A stretch of DNA of 64,000 nt, taken from positions 475,919,657-475,983,656 of the forward strand of contig NC_081412.1 of NCBI RefSeq assembly GCF_030272615.1, written 5' to 3'. Every line of letters starts with the position of its first letter. Position 1 is the stretch's first letter. This document shows, piece after piece, positions 12,011 to 23,090 of the stretch. Source of the DNA: Cryptomeria japonica. Its lineage: Eukaryota; Streptophyta; Pinopsida; Cupressales; Cupressaceae. The translations under genes were made by a program, and so were the position numbers. The notes beneath the pieces are model-generated. The model had not been told where the DNA came from. It saw only the letters and a program-made list of their open reading frames with translations, and searched no databases.

Positions 12011-13545
12011 AAATATGAATGGGTATTTGACAGTGGTTTTTCACATTATATGACCGGTAATAAAAGCAAATAATTGAGTATGGAAAGGTATGATGGTGGA
12101 ATAATTATATTTGGAGATGGCAAAGCTTATGTGATCTGTGGGAGAGGTTCTATTTCCTTTTATGGTAAGCATAACATTGATGATGTCTTGAATGTTGAAG
12201 GTTTGAGATATAATATTTTGAGTGGTGGATAGATGGTTGACAAATTTTATGATCTACAATTCAAGGATGGAAAATGCAAGATCTTAAATGCCTTTGGTAT
12301 AGAGATTACATCTGGAACTAAGACTGAAGGTAACATTTTTCATTTGAATGCTATTGAGAAAATTTGTTTGATTGTTAGATTGATGAGAGTTGGTTGTGGC
12401 ATAGGAGAGTGTGTCATGTAAATTTTGTTTCAATGACTAAGATATGTTCTACACATGTTAGAGATTTGTCTAAGATTGTTAAGCATGCTAATCCTGTATG
12501 TAAGAAATGTCAGTTGGGTAAGGAAACAAGAATTTCTTTCAAAAGAAAACAATATACATCAAAAGGGGTGCTAGATCTTGTACATATTGACCTATGTGGA
12601 CCTAAAAATATTACAAGTGTGCAGGGTGATAGATATTTTATGCTACTAATTTATGATTATTCTAGGATGATGTGGGTTGTCATTTTGAAGGAGAAATCAA
12701 AAGCGTTTGATAAATTCAAGATATTTAAAGCAAAGGTGGGGATTGAGTCTGGATTAAAGGTGAAGTGTCTGAGATCTAATAGAGGTGGATAATTTTGTTC
12801 CGATGAGTTCAATTCATTCTGTGAGAAGCATGGGATTAGAAGACAATTATCTACTCCTAGAACTCCTCAGCAAAATGGAGTTGTTGAGAGGAAGAACAGA
12901 ACACTTTTGGATGTTGCAAGGACTATGCTGATTGAAGGAAATGTTTCAAAGATCTACTAGAGAGAATATATTAGTAATTTTGTTTATACATTCAATAGAG
13001 TTCACATCAAAGGAGATAATGGTAAGACCCTTTATGAGCTATGCTTTGGTCATGTTCCTACTGTAAGATATTTCAGAGTATTTGGTAGCAAATATTATAT
13101 AAAAAGAGATGGGCATATAGGAAATTTTGATGTTAGAAGTGATGAAGGAATCTTCTTGGGATATTCAACAATGAGAAAATCCTACTGGTGCTACAATAAG
13201 AGACTAAGGAAGATAGTGGAGAGTGCAAATGTGAAGATGGATGAGAACGTTGGAAAAGAGATTAGAACATGTGGTTATGATGATGGACAACATATTGTTT
13301 TAACTCCTATTCAGACTAAAGATCCTAAGGAGAATGATCTGGTAGAGACAGTCAACCTGGATGTTGTTGCTGCTGGTGAAGAAGTGCAACAACCTGATAA
13401 TCAGAACAATCAGAAGAATCTGAGTTATGTTAGACTAAATCATTCTAAAAATAAGATAATTGGTGATAACAACAAAGGTTTAATGACTAGAAGAACGTTA
13501 GCTATTGAAGAAGTATGTTTGAGTTCTAAAGTTGAACCTAACTAA
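12011..13545 (+). pseudogene. Copia-1 protease and integrase
   Basis: The protease active site appears as VFDSGFSHYMTG near 12022-12057. The GAG-pre-integrase zinc region (VCKKCQLGK) is followed by the integrase core HIDLCGP, then LRSNRGG where the second catalytic Asp should be (GAT to AAT), and PQQNGVVERKNRT with the catalytic Glu. The C-terminal part contains FGSKYYIKRD, DEGIFLGYS and IVESANVKMDE. Stops interrupt it in several places. The frame ends near 13545 exactly where RT should start. Confidence 0.8.
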
Positions 13546-14326
13546 TTGCTAAAGAAGTTTGGATTAGATGACTCCAAACTGGTTGGAACTCCTATGGTGA
13601 CTGTTGTAAATTATCTAAGAATGATGAATCTCCGAAAGCTAATCAAAGTTTGTACAAATCTATGGCTAGTGGACTATTTTATCTTACTCAGACTAGGATG
13701 GACATTATGCATGTATGGTTGCTAGATATCAAGATAATCTAAAAGTGAGTCATGTCACTGTTGTGAAGAGGATATTTAGATACTTGAAGAGAATTGTGGA
13801 TTATGGTTTATGGTATCCGAGGAATGATGATTTCATGTTATGTGCCTACACTGATGCTGATTGTGTTGATGATGTTTATGATCGAAAGAGAACTATCGAT
13901 GGAGCATTATTTTTGGGTAAGAAGTTTCTTTTATGGGATAGCAAGAAATGAGATTCAGTGTCCTTATCAACTGCTGAAGCTGAGTACATTGTTGCTACTA
14001 GTAATTGCACTCAGGTAGTTTGGATGAAGCAAATGCTAAAGGATATCAGACTTATTTATGATGAGCCTACTGTCATATACTATGATAATTCCAGTGCTAT
14101 CAACATGTCAAATAATCTGGTGCAACATTCAAAGACTAAGCATGTGTCAATCAAATACCATTGCTTGAGAGAGCAAGTTAGTGAAGAGAAGGTGAAGATG
14201 GAGTATGTATCTTCAAAGGAACAAATAGCTGATATTTTCACTAAGCCTTTGCTTGCAGATACATTTGTTTATTTGAGAGACAAGTTAGGGGTATCCACCA
14301 CTCCTAATGAGAACTATATGCATTGA
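13546..14326 (+). pseudogene. Copia-1 end of RT plus RNase H; RT core missing
   Basis: The segment opens with LLKKFGLDDSKLVGTPM, the last block of copia RT, directly after the integrase C-terminal extension. So about 700 bases with [13 protein letters not shown] and YVDD are absent. RNase H follows: YTDADCVDD, SLSTAEAEYI, YYDNSSAI, KTKHVSIKYH and EQIADIFTKPL, all typical copia RNase H motifs. The last 122 codons form one clean frame ending at TGA. Confidence 0.85.
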
Positions 14327-14627
14327 GTTGCATCAATCTAGTGGACTTCATAATCTTATCCTTTTTTTTCTGGATTCATGTGTTAGTGTTGCTCCTTTGG
14401 TGGAGTAGTCTGTGTTTTGGGGAGAGAGGTTCATGTTTTTGTTTTGGAGAGAGTAAGTTTGGTTTCCTGTTTTGAGATCTTTGGCATTGCTGTCAAAGGG
14501 GGAGAGTGATCATGTAAATTTTTTTTTCTATATCCTTCTTAGGGGGAGTTTGCAAGAGATATCTTCTTTTCTTTATATTGATTTTTTTTCACATTCATAT
14601 GTTGTCATCAATGCCAAAGGGGGAGAT
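14327..14627 (+). other. Copia-1 3' untranslated part with repeated purine tracts
   Basis: Between the pol stop and the right LTR lie several runs of the AGGGGGAG type (near 14496, 14541 and 14617). The last one touches the LTR and is the likely polypurine tract for plus-strand priming. Confidence 0.6.
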
Positions 14628-15876
14628 TGTTGGATATTGTGGGTTATTGTTGCTACTAAGATATGTTTTTGTCATTGATGTTAACATATTCTTGTGTATT
14701 TCTCTGCTAATTGCAAATTGGGAAGATCTTATCATCTGGTTTGAAGTGTGGGTTTGGTGATCATTGTTTTACAAAGTTTAGTATATCCTCCGGTATATTC
14801 TGGTGTGATCAGATCTTGTGCTAATTTTTTGGAATATTGCTTGGGATGGTCTTGTGTATCTTCATTTCAGATGAATCATGATTCGGTTCTCCGCAAGTTA
14901 TCTTCCTTCATGATAGTTGTTGATTGGTTTTGTTCTTGAGCTTTCAGACGTTGACCGATGAAGATTTCATAAGTGGTGTTCGTGCAATTGTTCCTGATGA
15001 TTCTAACATGCTTATTGTTGTTTCTTAGTCATGCCCTATTTTTTTTGGTGATCTGCATTGATCGTTGTGCAATCTTTTGGTGGTTTTTATCAACCGGTAA
15101 TGATTTTCATGTTATGCGATTTTCTTGGTGGTGTAGCGTGTTGCAGTTGATCTTGGCATGATTTCTGGTGGAGATGGGAATTTGGGAATTTGTTTGAGGA
15201 CCATGTTATGCTATATAAATCATTATATTGGTCCAGTGGTCGATCTTTGTATCGTGTGATATAATTTCATAATTGAGGGTTGAGGGCTTAGCTGACCTTG
15301 TTATCAGGATGATTTGTATATATAGGTGATATATTCATGTAATTTAGGTGTCAATGTTATGTCTACATTATCAGAGAGAGGTTTATGTGCGACCAAGTGA
15401 TTTATCATTCAATGTTGAGTTTGAGGTGAGATTGGTGTTGTAGGGCAGACATATGTACTTAACCAGAACTGTAACCAGGAATTTGGAGATTATATTCTTT
15501 CAATTCATTTATTTTGGATTGTAGTTCGAATCTTATTGTAAGTCAGTGAGACTTCCTTGAGGGTTTTAGCCTTCTAGGGAATTATATTTGAGCAGTGAAC
15601 TCTAGGGAGTGTGCTTGAATGCATGTGCATTCCCCATTATAATATTTCACATACTACGATAGATTATCATCTTACTGTGGGTAGGTTCCCACCATGGTTT
15701 TTCCTTTAATTAGGTTTTCCATGTCAAAATCCTAGTGTTGTGTGTTGTTCTTTCAATTTGCTTATCTATCTAATTATTGTAGTTTATCAGATTTCTATTT
15801 TGTGATTAATTTTTTTATTCCAATGAAGGCTGATTCATCCCCCCCTCTCAGTCTTCCTTCTCGATTGCTGCTAACA
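14628..15876 (+). repeat. Copia-1 3' LTR
   Basis: It begins TGTTGGATATTG after the purine tract and ends GCTGCTAACA, followed by target duplication GTTAT. The text runs parallel to the left LTR, including the 'gcattcccca' block and the C-run before the end. Confidence 0.85.
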
Positions 15877-15881
15877 GTTAT
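15877..15881. repeat. 5-bp target duplication of Copia-1, right copy (GTTAT)
   Basis: It partners GCTAT at the left border with one C/T difference. Confidence 0.7.
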
Positions 15882-18110
15882 AACATTTGTAAGTTTTTCG
15901 TTTAGTACAGTAGCCAAGGAATATACCTTCATCAAATCTTCTGTCAAAATTTCCCAAATTTTGGTCATCTCTTCTGATATAGCATTTACTTTCAAATACA
16001 CTGAAATATTTCATAGACAGTGTCCTTCCATGCCAAGTTTCATAAGATGTCTTCCCATGATTTCTTCTAATCTACACTCTATTAAGTGTGTATACTAATG
16101 TATGTATTGTTTCCTTCTATTATATTTCTAGTAGAGTTGATTCATTCATCATTGTTCTAGCAACCTCTTGAATTGTTTTGTTCATCTATTAAACTACACC
16201 ATTCTATTGTGGCATCCTAGGAGTAGACAAGTGTCCTCTTATCCCATGATTCTCACAAAAGGTATTGAATTCATCAAAAGAAAAATCTCCTCCTCTGTCA
16301 GACCTCAAGAGTTTGATATTTTTATCTATCTCATTTTCAACCATGACCTTGAATTTCTTAAACTTTTATAGGGCTTCAAATTTTTCTCTTGAGAAACTAA
16401 CCCAAGTGATTCTAGAGTAATCATCAATTAAGAGCATGAAGTACCTATCACCTTGTCAACTTCTCATTCTAGTTGGACCACAAAGATCAGTATGCACTAA
16501 TTCCAACAGTCTTATAGAAGCGTGTTCCTTAACTTTGAAAGACCTACTTGTTTATTATATAACTTGACATTCTTTCCAAATAGCATGAGCACGATTTGTA
16601 ATCTTTGACAAATCCCTCATAGCTTAAATTAAACTAATCCTTACCAGATTATCAAAATTAATGTGATTCATCCTTTGATGCCATAACCAACTCTCATTAA
16701 TCTATGCCATCAAGCAGTATCCACCAACAATCCTCAACTAATATACATTTCCATCTATCCTCTTTCCTACTACAATCATAGTTTTGGACCTTTTTCAGAT
16801 CTTGTACCCATCATCGTGAAAAACAATATTCTATCCATTTCAACATATTTTACCAACACTCAAATGGTTATGATTCAATCCTTTAACATAGAAAATATTT
16901 TTTGTATTATGTATACCATCAAAACTAGTTGAACAAATTTCAACTATCCTAGCTGTCTGATCATCTCCAATTCTAACAACTCCTCCATCAAATTTTTCAA
17001 GCTTTACAAACTTACTCTTGTCTCTAATCATATGATTTGAATATCCACTATCAATAATCCACTCATCTTTATCTCTTCTAGCATGAAAATAAGATACAAC
17101 AGTACCTTTTATTTTAGTAGCATCTTCCAAAGCTTTTTCCTTCACAATTTTGCCAAGGTTAGAAAACCAAGATTCTTCCTTTACTACCAAGAACAAATAT
17201 TCACTTTCTTCTTCATAATAATATTCATCACGAGAATTATTTGCATCTTATTTAACATAATAATCTTTCTTATTGAAATTTCCTTTGAGTTCCTTATTCT
17301 TTCAAGATTTGGAATTCTGACAGGACATCTAGAAGTATAATGACCTATCTTTCCACAAATAAAACATTTAAAGGGAAATTTACCTTTGTACTTTTTGGTT
17401 CCTTTCTTCATACTTCTCACAAATTTTTCCTCAATCTCATCAAATTTATCTTCATTATATTCCTCATCTTTTGCTTATTTAGTAGCCTTGAATGCATTTT
17501 AGTTGTTCTTGCGCTAGTAGTACCAAATTCTCTCATCTTAAAAACAAGTAGAGATCCATACAAGTATTCTCTAGTATACAGATTCTGATTCTGTGATTCT
17601 TCTATTGCTAAAACCTTAGAGCTATAGGGTTTAGTAAGAGTTCCAAGTACCTTTTTCACAATTTTAGCTTCTAGTAAGTTACCTCCAAGACTGTTGATCT
17701 CATTTAAAACATCATCTATCTTCTGCAGGTGGCTAGTTATATTGGCTTCTTCATCCATCCACAAGCTTTCATATTTAGTTTTAGCATTCTTTAACTCAGC
17801 TTGTTTAACAATATCATCTTCATGATAAGTCTTCTAATTTATCGTAAACTTCATAAGCAGATTCCAAATATTCAACTTGTGTTAATCCAATCTTAGAAAT
17901 AGCACTAAAGATGGAAAACCTTTCCTTTTCATTGTCTTCAAATTTCTTGAGCTCATCTGAAGTGTTCAACCCAGTCTGTAGTTTAGAGTACTTTTGTGTA
18001 ATAGATTTCCATACTTCGTAACCAAGAGAAATCGAGTAAACTTGCATCTTCACTTTATAAAATTTATAGTCAAATCCATCAAACATAAGGATTGTAAGTT
18101 TCCATGCCAT
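15882..18110 (-). pseudogene. Copia-0 gag, protease and integrase
   Basis: From 18110 downward: gag start MAWKLTILMFDGFDYKFYK, gag middle with IVKKVLGTLTKPYSSKV, an intact CX2CX4HX4C knuckle (CFICGKIGHYTSRC, about 17330-17372), protease WIIDSGYSNHM near 17040, SVGKIC, integrase pieces, and the FESKCYIRRDD and DEGIFLGY end near 15900. The last codons before 15882 and the first at 9549 are contiguous in one frame once Copia-1 and one target copy are removed. Confidence 0.8.
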
Positions 18111-18153
18111 CAGGATCTCATCAAGTGGTTAAGCTCTTCTCCAAGGATCCAAA

Positions 18154-18166
18154 GCTTTGATTCCAA
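18154..18166 (-). other. Copia-0 primer-binding site
   Basis: The minus strand reads TTGGAATCAAAGC. It matches the tRNA-Met-type site TTGGTATCAGAGC of Copia-1 and Copia-2 at all but two positions and sits eight bases inside the LTR end. Confidence 0.65.
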
Positions 18167-18174
18167 TTTTTTAA

Positions 18175-18587
18175 TGTTCTAACACACAAGACAACTGAGG
18201 GGGGGAGTAATCAATTATATAAATAAATCTTAAAGATCTATTCCCTTAAATCAAATCTGCAACAATTTAACCTTAACACTTAATCCACAAAAGGATATGA
18301 GTAAGAAAACATAGCACACCATACACAATGAAACATTGGATTTTATGTGGAAAACCCTATTAAGGGAAAAATCATAGAGAAATATATTCTCAATATATGA
18401 ACACTTGTTAGGGTGACACTAGTTAAGGTGATTTTTAAAAGGAAATAATTATTTCCAGAGGCTCACTACCGAAGGGCTAACTACCTGAAAGAAAGAGAGT
18501 TAAAACTTTGGGAACCAATAAAACTTACTTAAAAGGATAAAATAACCTCATTCTGATATTGAAAGAGAATTTTTTAAGACACAACAA
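18175..18587 (-). repeat. Copia-0 5' LTR (outer border uncertain)
   Basis: On the minus strand the inner end reads GTGTGTTAGAACA before the primer site. The middle holds the line 'gattttatgtggaaaaccctat', common in copia LTRs. The outer border was set at TGTTGTGTC (18587 side) because it begins TG. No partner LTR exists in the window to prove it. Confidence 0.4.
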
Positions 18588-18599
18588 CTAAACCATCTT

Positions 18600-20415
18600 A
18601 TCATATCAATTCTAAGTGAATTGAAAGAGAATTTTAGTGAGGTTAGACGTAGTAATCAATGGTGTATCATTTTGTGAATGTGACAAGGAGAATTGAAGAG
18701 AAATGTCATGCATATGTTGATTGTAAGTGAAATGGATTTCTAAGAATATAAGTTGTATTTCATGATTGAAAAGTGGTTAAATAGTAATTCTCATTGATGA
18801 TCAATATGCTTATGCATTTATACCTTGATTGTGTAGTATCTCGTACATCTCATCTTGTGATATAATTTAGTATACTTGTGAAATATTATGTGAAGTAAAT
18901 CAATATGTGGAAGTTTTTGTGGGAATCATTAAAAAACATGTGTAGTGACATGTGAAGTAAACCAGTAAATATGATGTCTCCCAAGTAGGCAACCTTGTCC
19001 ACTTAACTTGGGTAAGGGTGAGATGGACTTCATGAGTGATCCATCAAGGAGAACACTTCTTGAGAACTTTATATATGAATGTGATGGTTGATGCATGTTC
19101 ATGTTAGTATATGTGATGTATCCCAAGCTAGTGACCTTGTTCATGTGGCTTGGATAAGGGTAAGATGGACATTAAGAGCAATTCACCAAATAGAACTCTT
19201 CATGAACAGTTTTGAGTATGTTCTAAATGTCAATATGATGGTGGAATTTTTTATGGTATTCATCATGTTAGTGGTTGTGTTTCATGATGTTATTGTGTTG
19301 GTAGTGCTCTAAGATGATGTCCCATCTGCTAGGTTAAAAGCACACCATGTAACTAAGGATTGAGAGGTAGGACTACAATTGAATTCTTATGAAAATTTAT
19401 TGGTTATAATAATTCAAAGGCCATTGTCCATGAGTAATCCTCCCCATGAAGAGCCACACTTGTTGAATCAATGAAATTGCTTGGGTGATGTACTATGGTG
19501 ATGTATCATTTGCCATGTGATACACACTATACAAATCTAGGGGTTCAGAGGTAAGGCCTACATTTAAGTCTTATGGGCATTGAGTCATGTAAGACTTCAA
19601 CATATAGTGTCCATTGTGTCTCTCTTGAGGGGTTGAGAGATAGGACCTAAATTGAAGTCTTATGAATATTGGGTCATGTAAGACTTCAATGTATGTTGTC
19701 CATGAGTACTCCCCCTCTTAGAGAGCCACATTTGTTGGCTAATAGTGGAAACTTAATCCTTGATGTGTTTACCCATGGGTTGAGGATGGATCCTAGTATG
19801 GTAGTGATACTTGGATAATAAGGTGATGGAGAACAATTGTATTGGATTTTCAAATGCATGGCATTATGAATTCACTATTGATCCTATCTCAGGTTGTGTG
19901 GGGCCATTGTTTCTTATATTTTATGTGGTAGTGACTACCATCATATGACATTCTATTATTATTTTGTGGCTCGAGAACCACCATTTTGATTTTTTGGATT
20001 GAGATCCACCATTATATATTCATGAGCTCTATGTGGTTTGAGACCATCATTTCCCCTCCTCCCCCTTAGGTTACTTGATTGAAGTCACAAAGTGATCATG
20101 TTATGGAAAAAAAAATTATGCTATTTTGAAGTCATATTTTGATTCTTTTATGATTTTTAATTGATTGATGTAGCCAATATATTTGAAATTCTTTGAGTTA
20201 TTTATTAAATGTATTTTGGAATTGTCCTCTCTACCTCAAGGACTAGTTATTGTGACATTTCATTTACAATTTCTTTGAATTTTTGTTTGATGACCATCAT
20301 TAAAAATTTATTTTCGTTTTTGTATTTCATTAATTAATGCCATTTAAGTTTAAAAATTTCTTTTTTGGAGGATTTATCAAATGTTTCTTGCTACTGGCAT
20401 GTGTATAGTGACATA
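18600..20415 (+). repeat. Non-coding repeat block with internal tandem duplications
   Basis: Units of about 145 bases at about 18965-19105 and 19110-19250 share 'ccaag', 'ttggataagggt' or 'ttgggtaagggt' and 'agatgga'. Three further units between 19370 and 19745 share 'gtcttatg', 'catgtaagacttcaa' and 'gtccat'. No coding frame is conserved. It probably belongs to the internal non-coding part of the same large element that resumes beyond 33000. Confidence 0.45.
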
Positions 20416-20429
20416 AAATATGTAAATTG
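20416..20429. repeat. Candidate LINE-1 target duplication, low side (14 bp)
   Basis: AAATATGTAAATTG here is identical to 32987-33000. The T-run TTTTTGTTC directly after it is the short A-tail of the minus-strand LINE seen on the plus strand. Confidence 0.6.
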
Positions 20430-20630
20430 TTTTTGTTCAAAATAAATTGGTTTTAAATGGACCCGAAACTAAGAGTTTTACAAAAACTGGCCATCAGCCA
20501 ACCAAGCAGAAACCAACAACAAAAAATGGGAAAACCCCAGACCGAGCTCAAAAGCAAAAAGATACAACGGGCAACAAAATAAAGTACCGACAAACACTCA
20601 ATTAAGAGAGTGCACCAACTCCTTGTTCTT

Positions 20631-20732
20631 CTAGATGGTAACCTTTTTGATTTCCTCCAACTGCTCTATAATGAACCTGGAGGTACCCTTATTGTTGCTT
20701 CTACTTCTGGTCCTAGAACTAGGGCTCATAGT
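20631..20732 (-). pseudogene. LINE-1 ORF3, C-terminal end (beyond Copia-2)
   Basis: On the far side of Copia-2 the minus strand keeps a frame reading SPSSRTRSRSNNKG, then a short amphipathic stretch FIIEQLEEIKKVTI and a TAG stop at 20631. The basic Ser/Arg-rich start and helical end fit as the tail of ORF3, whose larger part ends at 25820 in ...SQENYWKWVRKEID. Some codons at the junction may be lost, because Copia-2 lacks a clean right end. Confidence 0.5.
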
Positions 20733-21077
20733 TGTTGAAATGTGGCGACTGATCAGCAAAGTACTATACACTCAGCATGTATCCTTGATGAAAACTGACA
20801 TTGTAATTAAACCCTAAAAAGGCCGACTTTCTTTTTGCCCTAAAAATGCATGTTATAAGCGGCTGGGATGCTTAAGGCTTTGTAATGTTGATGTACTATT
20901 TTTGCTGGATAATAAGAAATATTGGATGACTGTGTATGGTGGACGTAACCCATTTTGGGTGAACCACGTTAAATCTTTGTGTTATCTGTGTCCTATTTTA
21001 TTTCTTTATCTTTTCTATTTAAATCTGCATATAATTGTTAGTTCATATTTGCTTCGGATCTTCTTGAAACCCTAACA
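20733..21077 (+). repeat. Copia-2 5' LTR
   Basis: It runs from TGTTGAAATGTGGCGAC to GAAACCCTAACA immediately before ATTGGTATCAGAGC. At 345 bp it is much shorter than the Copia-1 LTR. Confidence 0.85.
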
Positions 21078-21137
21078 ATTGGTATCAGAGCGAGGTTTTC
21101 TGTAAATTGGTAGGACTTTCATATTTGAGTGGGAGCA

Positions 21138-21900
21138 ATGGAGGATTCAAAATTCAAGGTCAAAAAGTTTAACAGCCAGAATTATTAGTTATGGAAAATG
21201 CAGATGGAGGATTACCTGTATCAAAAGGATTTGTGGTGGCCATTAGAAGGAAAAGAAAAGAAAGTGATCACAATGTCAGATGAAGAATGGGACATTTTAG
21301 ATAGAAAGGCACTGGGATCCATTCGATTGTGCCTTGCACCATCTGTAGCTTTCAATATAACAGAAGCAAAAACGGCTATAGATTTGATGGCGACATTGGC
21401 TAAGCTGTATGAGAAACCCTCAGCTTCGAATAAGGTATTTCTTATGAAGCGAAAGTTTAATTTGAAAATGAGTGAGGGAGGATCTGTAGTGGAGCACTTA
21501 AATAAATTTATATAATTACCAGTCAATTATTTTCGGTAAAAATTACCTTTGCAGAAGAGGTTAGGGCTCTCTTGATTTTATGTTCTTTGCCAGAAAGCTG
21601 GAATAGCTTGGTTATGGTTGTAAGTAACTTTGTCTTTGGTAAAAATACTTTGGTATTTGAAGATATTGTTGGTGTTATCCTAAGCGAGGAAATGCGAAGG
21701 AAAAGCACAGGTGAGACTCCAACATCATCGAGTAGTGTTTTGAATGTGGAGAATAGAGGAAGATCAAAGGAAAGAGGAAAAGACCCTTGGAATGAGAAGT
21801 CACGAGGGAAGTCAAAGAAAGGATGCTCTCAATCTAGAGGAAAGAAAGATTGCTGGTACTGTGGAAAGCCTGGTCATCTAAAGAAAGACTGTTGGTCTCG
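21138..21900 (+). pseudogene. Copia-2 gag with zinc knuckle
   Basis: It starts MEDSKFKVKKFNSQNY, then TAG in place of CAG, LWKMQMEDYL, MKRKFNLKMSEGGSVVEHLNKF, a frameshift near 21530, then LPESWNSLVMVVSNF. The knuckle CWYCGKPGHLKKDC (about 21850-21890) has the intact CX2CX4HX4C pattern and follows a long basic, Ser-rich linker. Gag would form the virus-like particle and bind the element RNA. Two early stops and one frameshift inactivate it. Confidence 0.85.
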
Positions 21901-23090
21901 GAAAAACAAAGAAGGAGACAAAAATGAAAATGACAGTGAGGAAGCTAATATTGCAAGTAATACTTTACAAGATGCTTTAATCTTATGTTTGGATAATGTT
22001 AATGATTCCTGGGTAATAGATTCTGGGGCTTCATTTCATGCTACACCCCATAGAAAATATTTTCTAGATTATGTTCAAGGTGATTTTGGACAGATATATT
22101 TGGGTGATGATGAGCCCTGTCAAATTGTTGGAAAAGGAAAGATAAAGATCAAGTTGCAGAATGGAAATGACTGGTTTCTGCAGGAGGTAAGACATGTTGC
22201 TAACTTAAGAAGAAATTTAATTTCTACAGGGAAACTAGGTAGTGAAGGTTCCATAGTTACCTTCTCAGACAGTATCTGGAAGGTCAGTAAAGGATCATTA
22301 GTAGTAGCTAAAGGTGCAAAGGTAGGCACATTATATCTGTGTACTGGTAACACTTACTCTACCTTAGCTGCTACAGATAAAGTTACTGCAGGGACAACAA
22401 CAATAGATGTTGCAAGAACAGATTCAATAATGTGGCACCATAGGCTTGGGCAAATCAGTGAGAAAGGGATGAAAATCCTTCACTCCAAAAATCTATTGCC
22501 AGGACTAAAGAAGATTGATTTAGAGTTCTGTGAAAACCATGTTTATGGCTGGTTTATGCAAGAGGTAAGACATGTTCCTAACTTAAGAAGAAATTTAATT
22601 TCTACAGGGCAACTAGGTAGTAAAGGTTCCATAGTTACCTTCTCAGACAGTTTCTGGAAATGACTGGTTTCTGCAGGAAGTAAGACATGTTCCTAACTTA
22701 AGAGAAAATGACTGGTTTCTGTAGGAGGTAAGACATGTTCCTAACTTAAGAAGAAATTTAATTTCTACAGGGCAACTAGGTAGTGAAGGTTCCATAGTTA
22801 CCTTCTCAGACAGTATCTGGAAGGTCAGTAAAGGATCATTAGTAGTAGCTAAAGGTGCAAAGGTAGGCACATTATATCTATGTACTGGTAACACTTACTC
22901 TACCTTAGCTGCTATAGATAAAGTTACTGCAGGGACAACAACAATAGATGTTGCAAGAACAGATTCAATAATGTGGCACCATAGGCTTGGACAAATGAGT
23001 GAGAAAGGGATGAAAATCCTTCACTCCAAAAGTCTATTGCCAGGACTAAAGAAGATTGATTTAGAGTTCTGTGAAAACTGTGTTTATGGC
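21900..23090 (+). pseudogene. Copia-2 protease and GAG-pre-integrase region, internally duplicated
   Basis: The protease site reads WVIDSGASFHATP near 22008-22050. It is followed by LISTGKLGSEG and the zinc-type segment MWHHRLGQISEKGMKIL. That stretch occurs twice (about 22165-22550 and 22705-23085), with two shorter partial copies between (22550-22660 and 22660-22705). The first copy has lost a zinc Cys (CENH for CENC); the second keeps CENCVYGKQKRV and leads into integrase. The duplication adds about 540 bases and breaks the frame near 22662. Confidence 0.85.

Larger units (their letters stand above)
9555..15876 (+). mobile_element. Copia-1: plus-strand Ty1/copia element with both LTRs, RT core deleted
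   Basis: The LTRs start TGTTGGATA and are about 1.25 kb each. A tRNA-Met-type primer site (TGGTATCAGAGC, 10817-10828) follows the left LTR, and a purine tract (AAAGGGGGAGA, about 14616-14626) precedes the right one. The inside reads gag, degraded zinc knuckle, protease, integrase, then jumps to the end of RT and RNase H. It lies inside Copia-0 in the opposite orientation. The product cannot support its own transposition because the RT catalytic region is gone. Confidence 0.9.
8724..18587 (-). mobile_element. Copia-0: minus-strand Ty1/copia element, split by Copia-1
   Basis: The coding order on the minus strand is gag, zinc knuckle, protease, integrase (18110 down to 15882), then the end of integrase and reverse transcriptase (9554 down to 8724). 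A foreign plus-strand element fills 9555-15876. The PBS-like sequence TTGGAATCAAAGC lies at 18154-18166 and the probable 5' LTR at 18175 to about 18587. The 3' part (end of RT, RNase H, 3' LTR) is missing; the element stops at a CACTA end. Stops and frameshifts are spread throughout, so it is old and inactive. Confidence 0.8.

Noticed and set aside
20635-20817. 60-codon plus-strand frame with a Leu run
   Set aside because: It spans the border between LINE-1 and the Copia-2 LTR, so it is an artefact of the insertion.
21221-21526. 101-codon minus-strand frame across the Copia-2 gag
   Set aside because: It is the antisense shadow of gag; gag motifs are on the plus strand.
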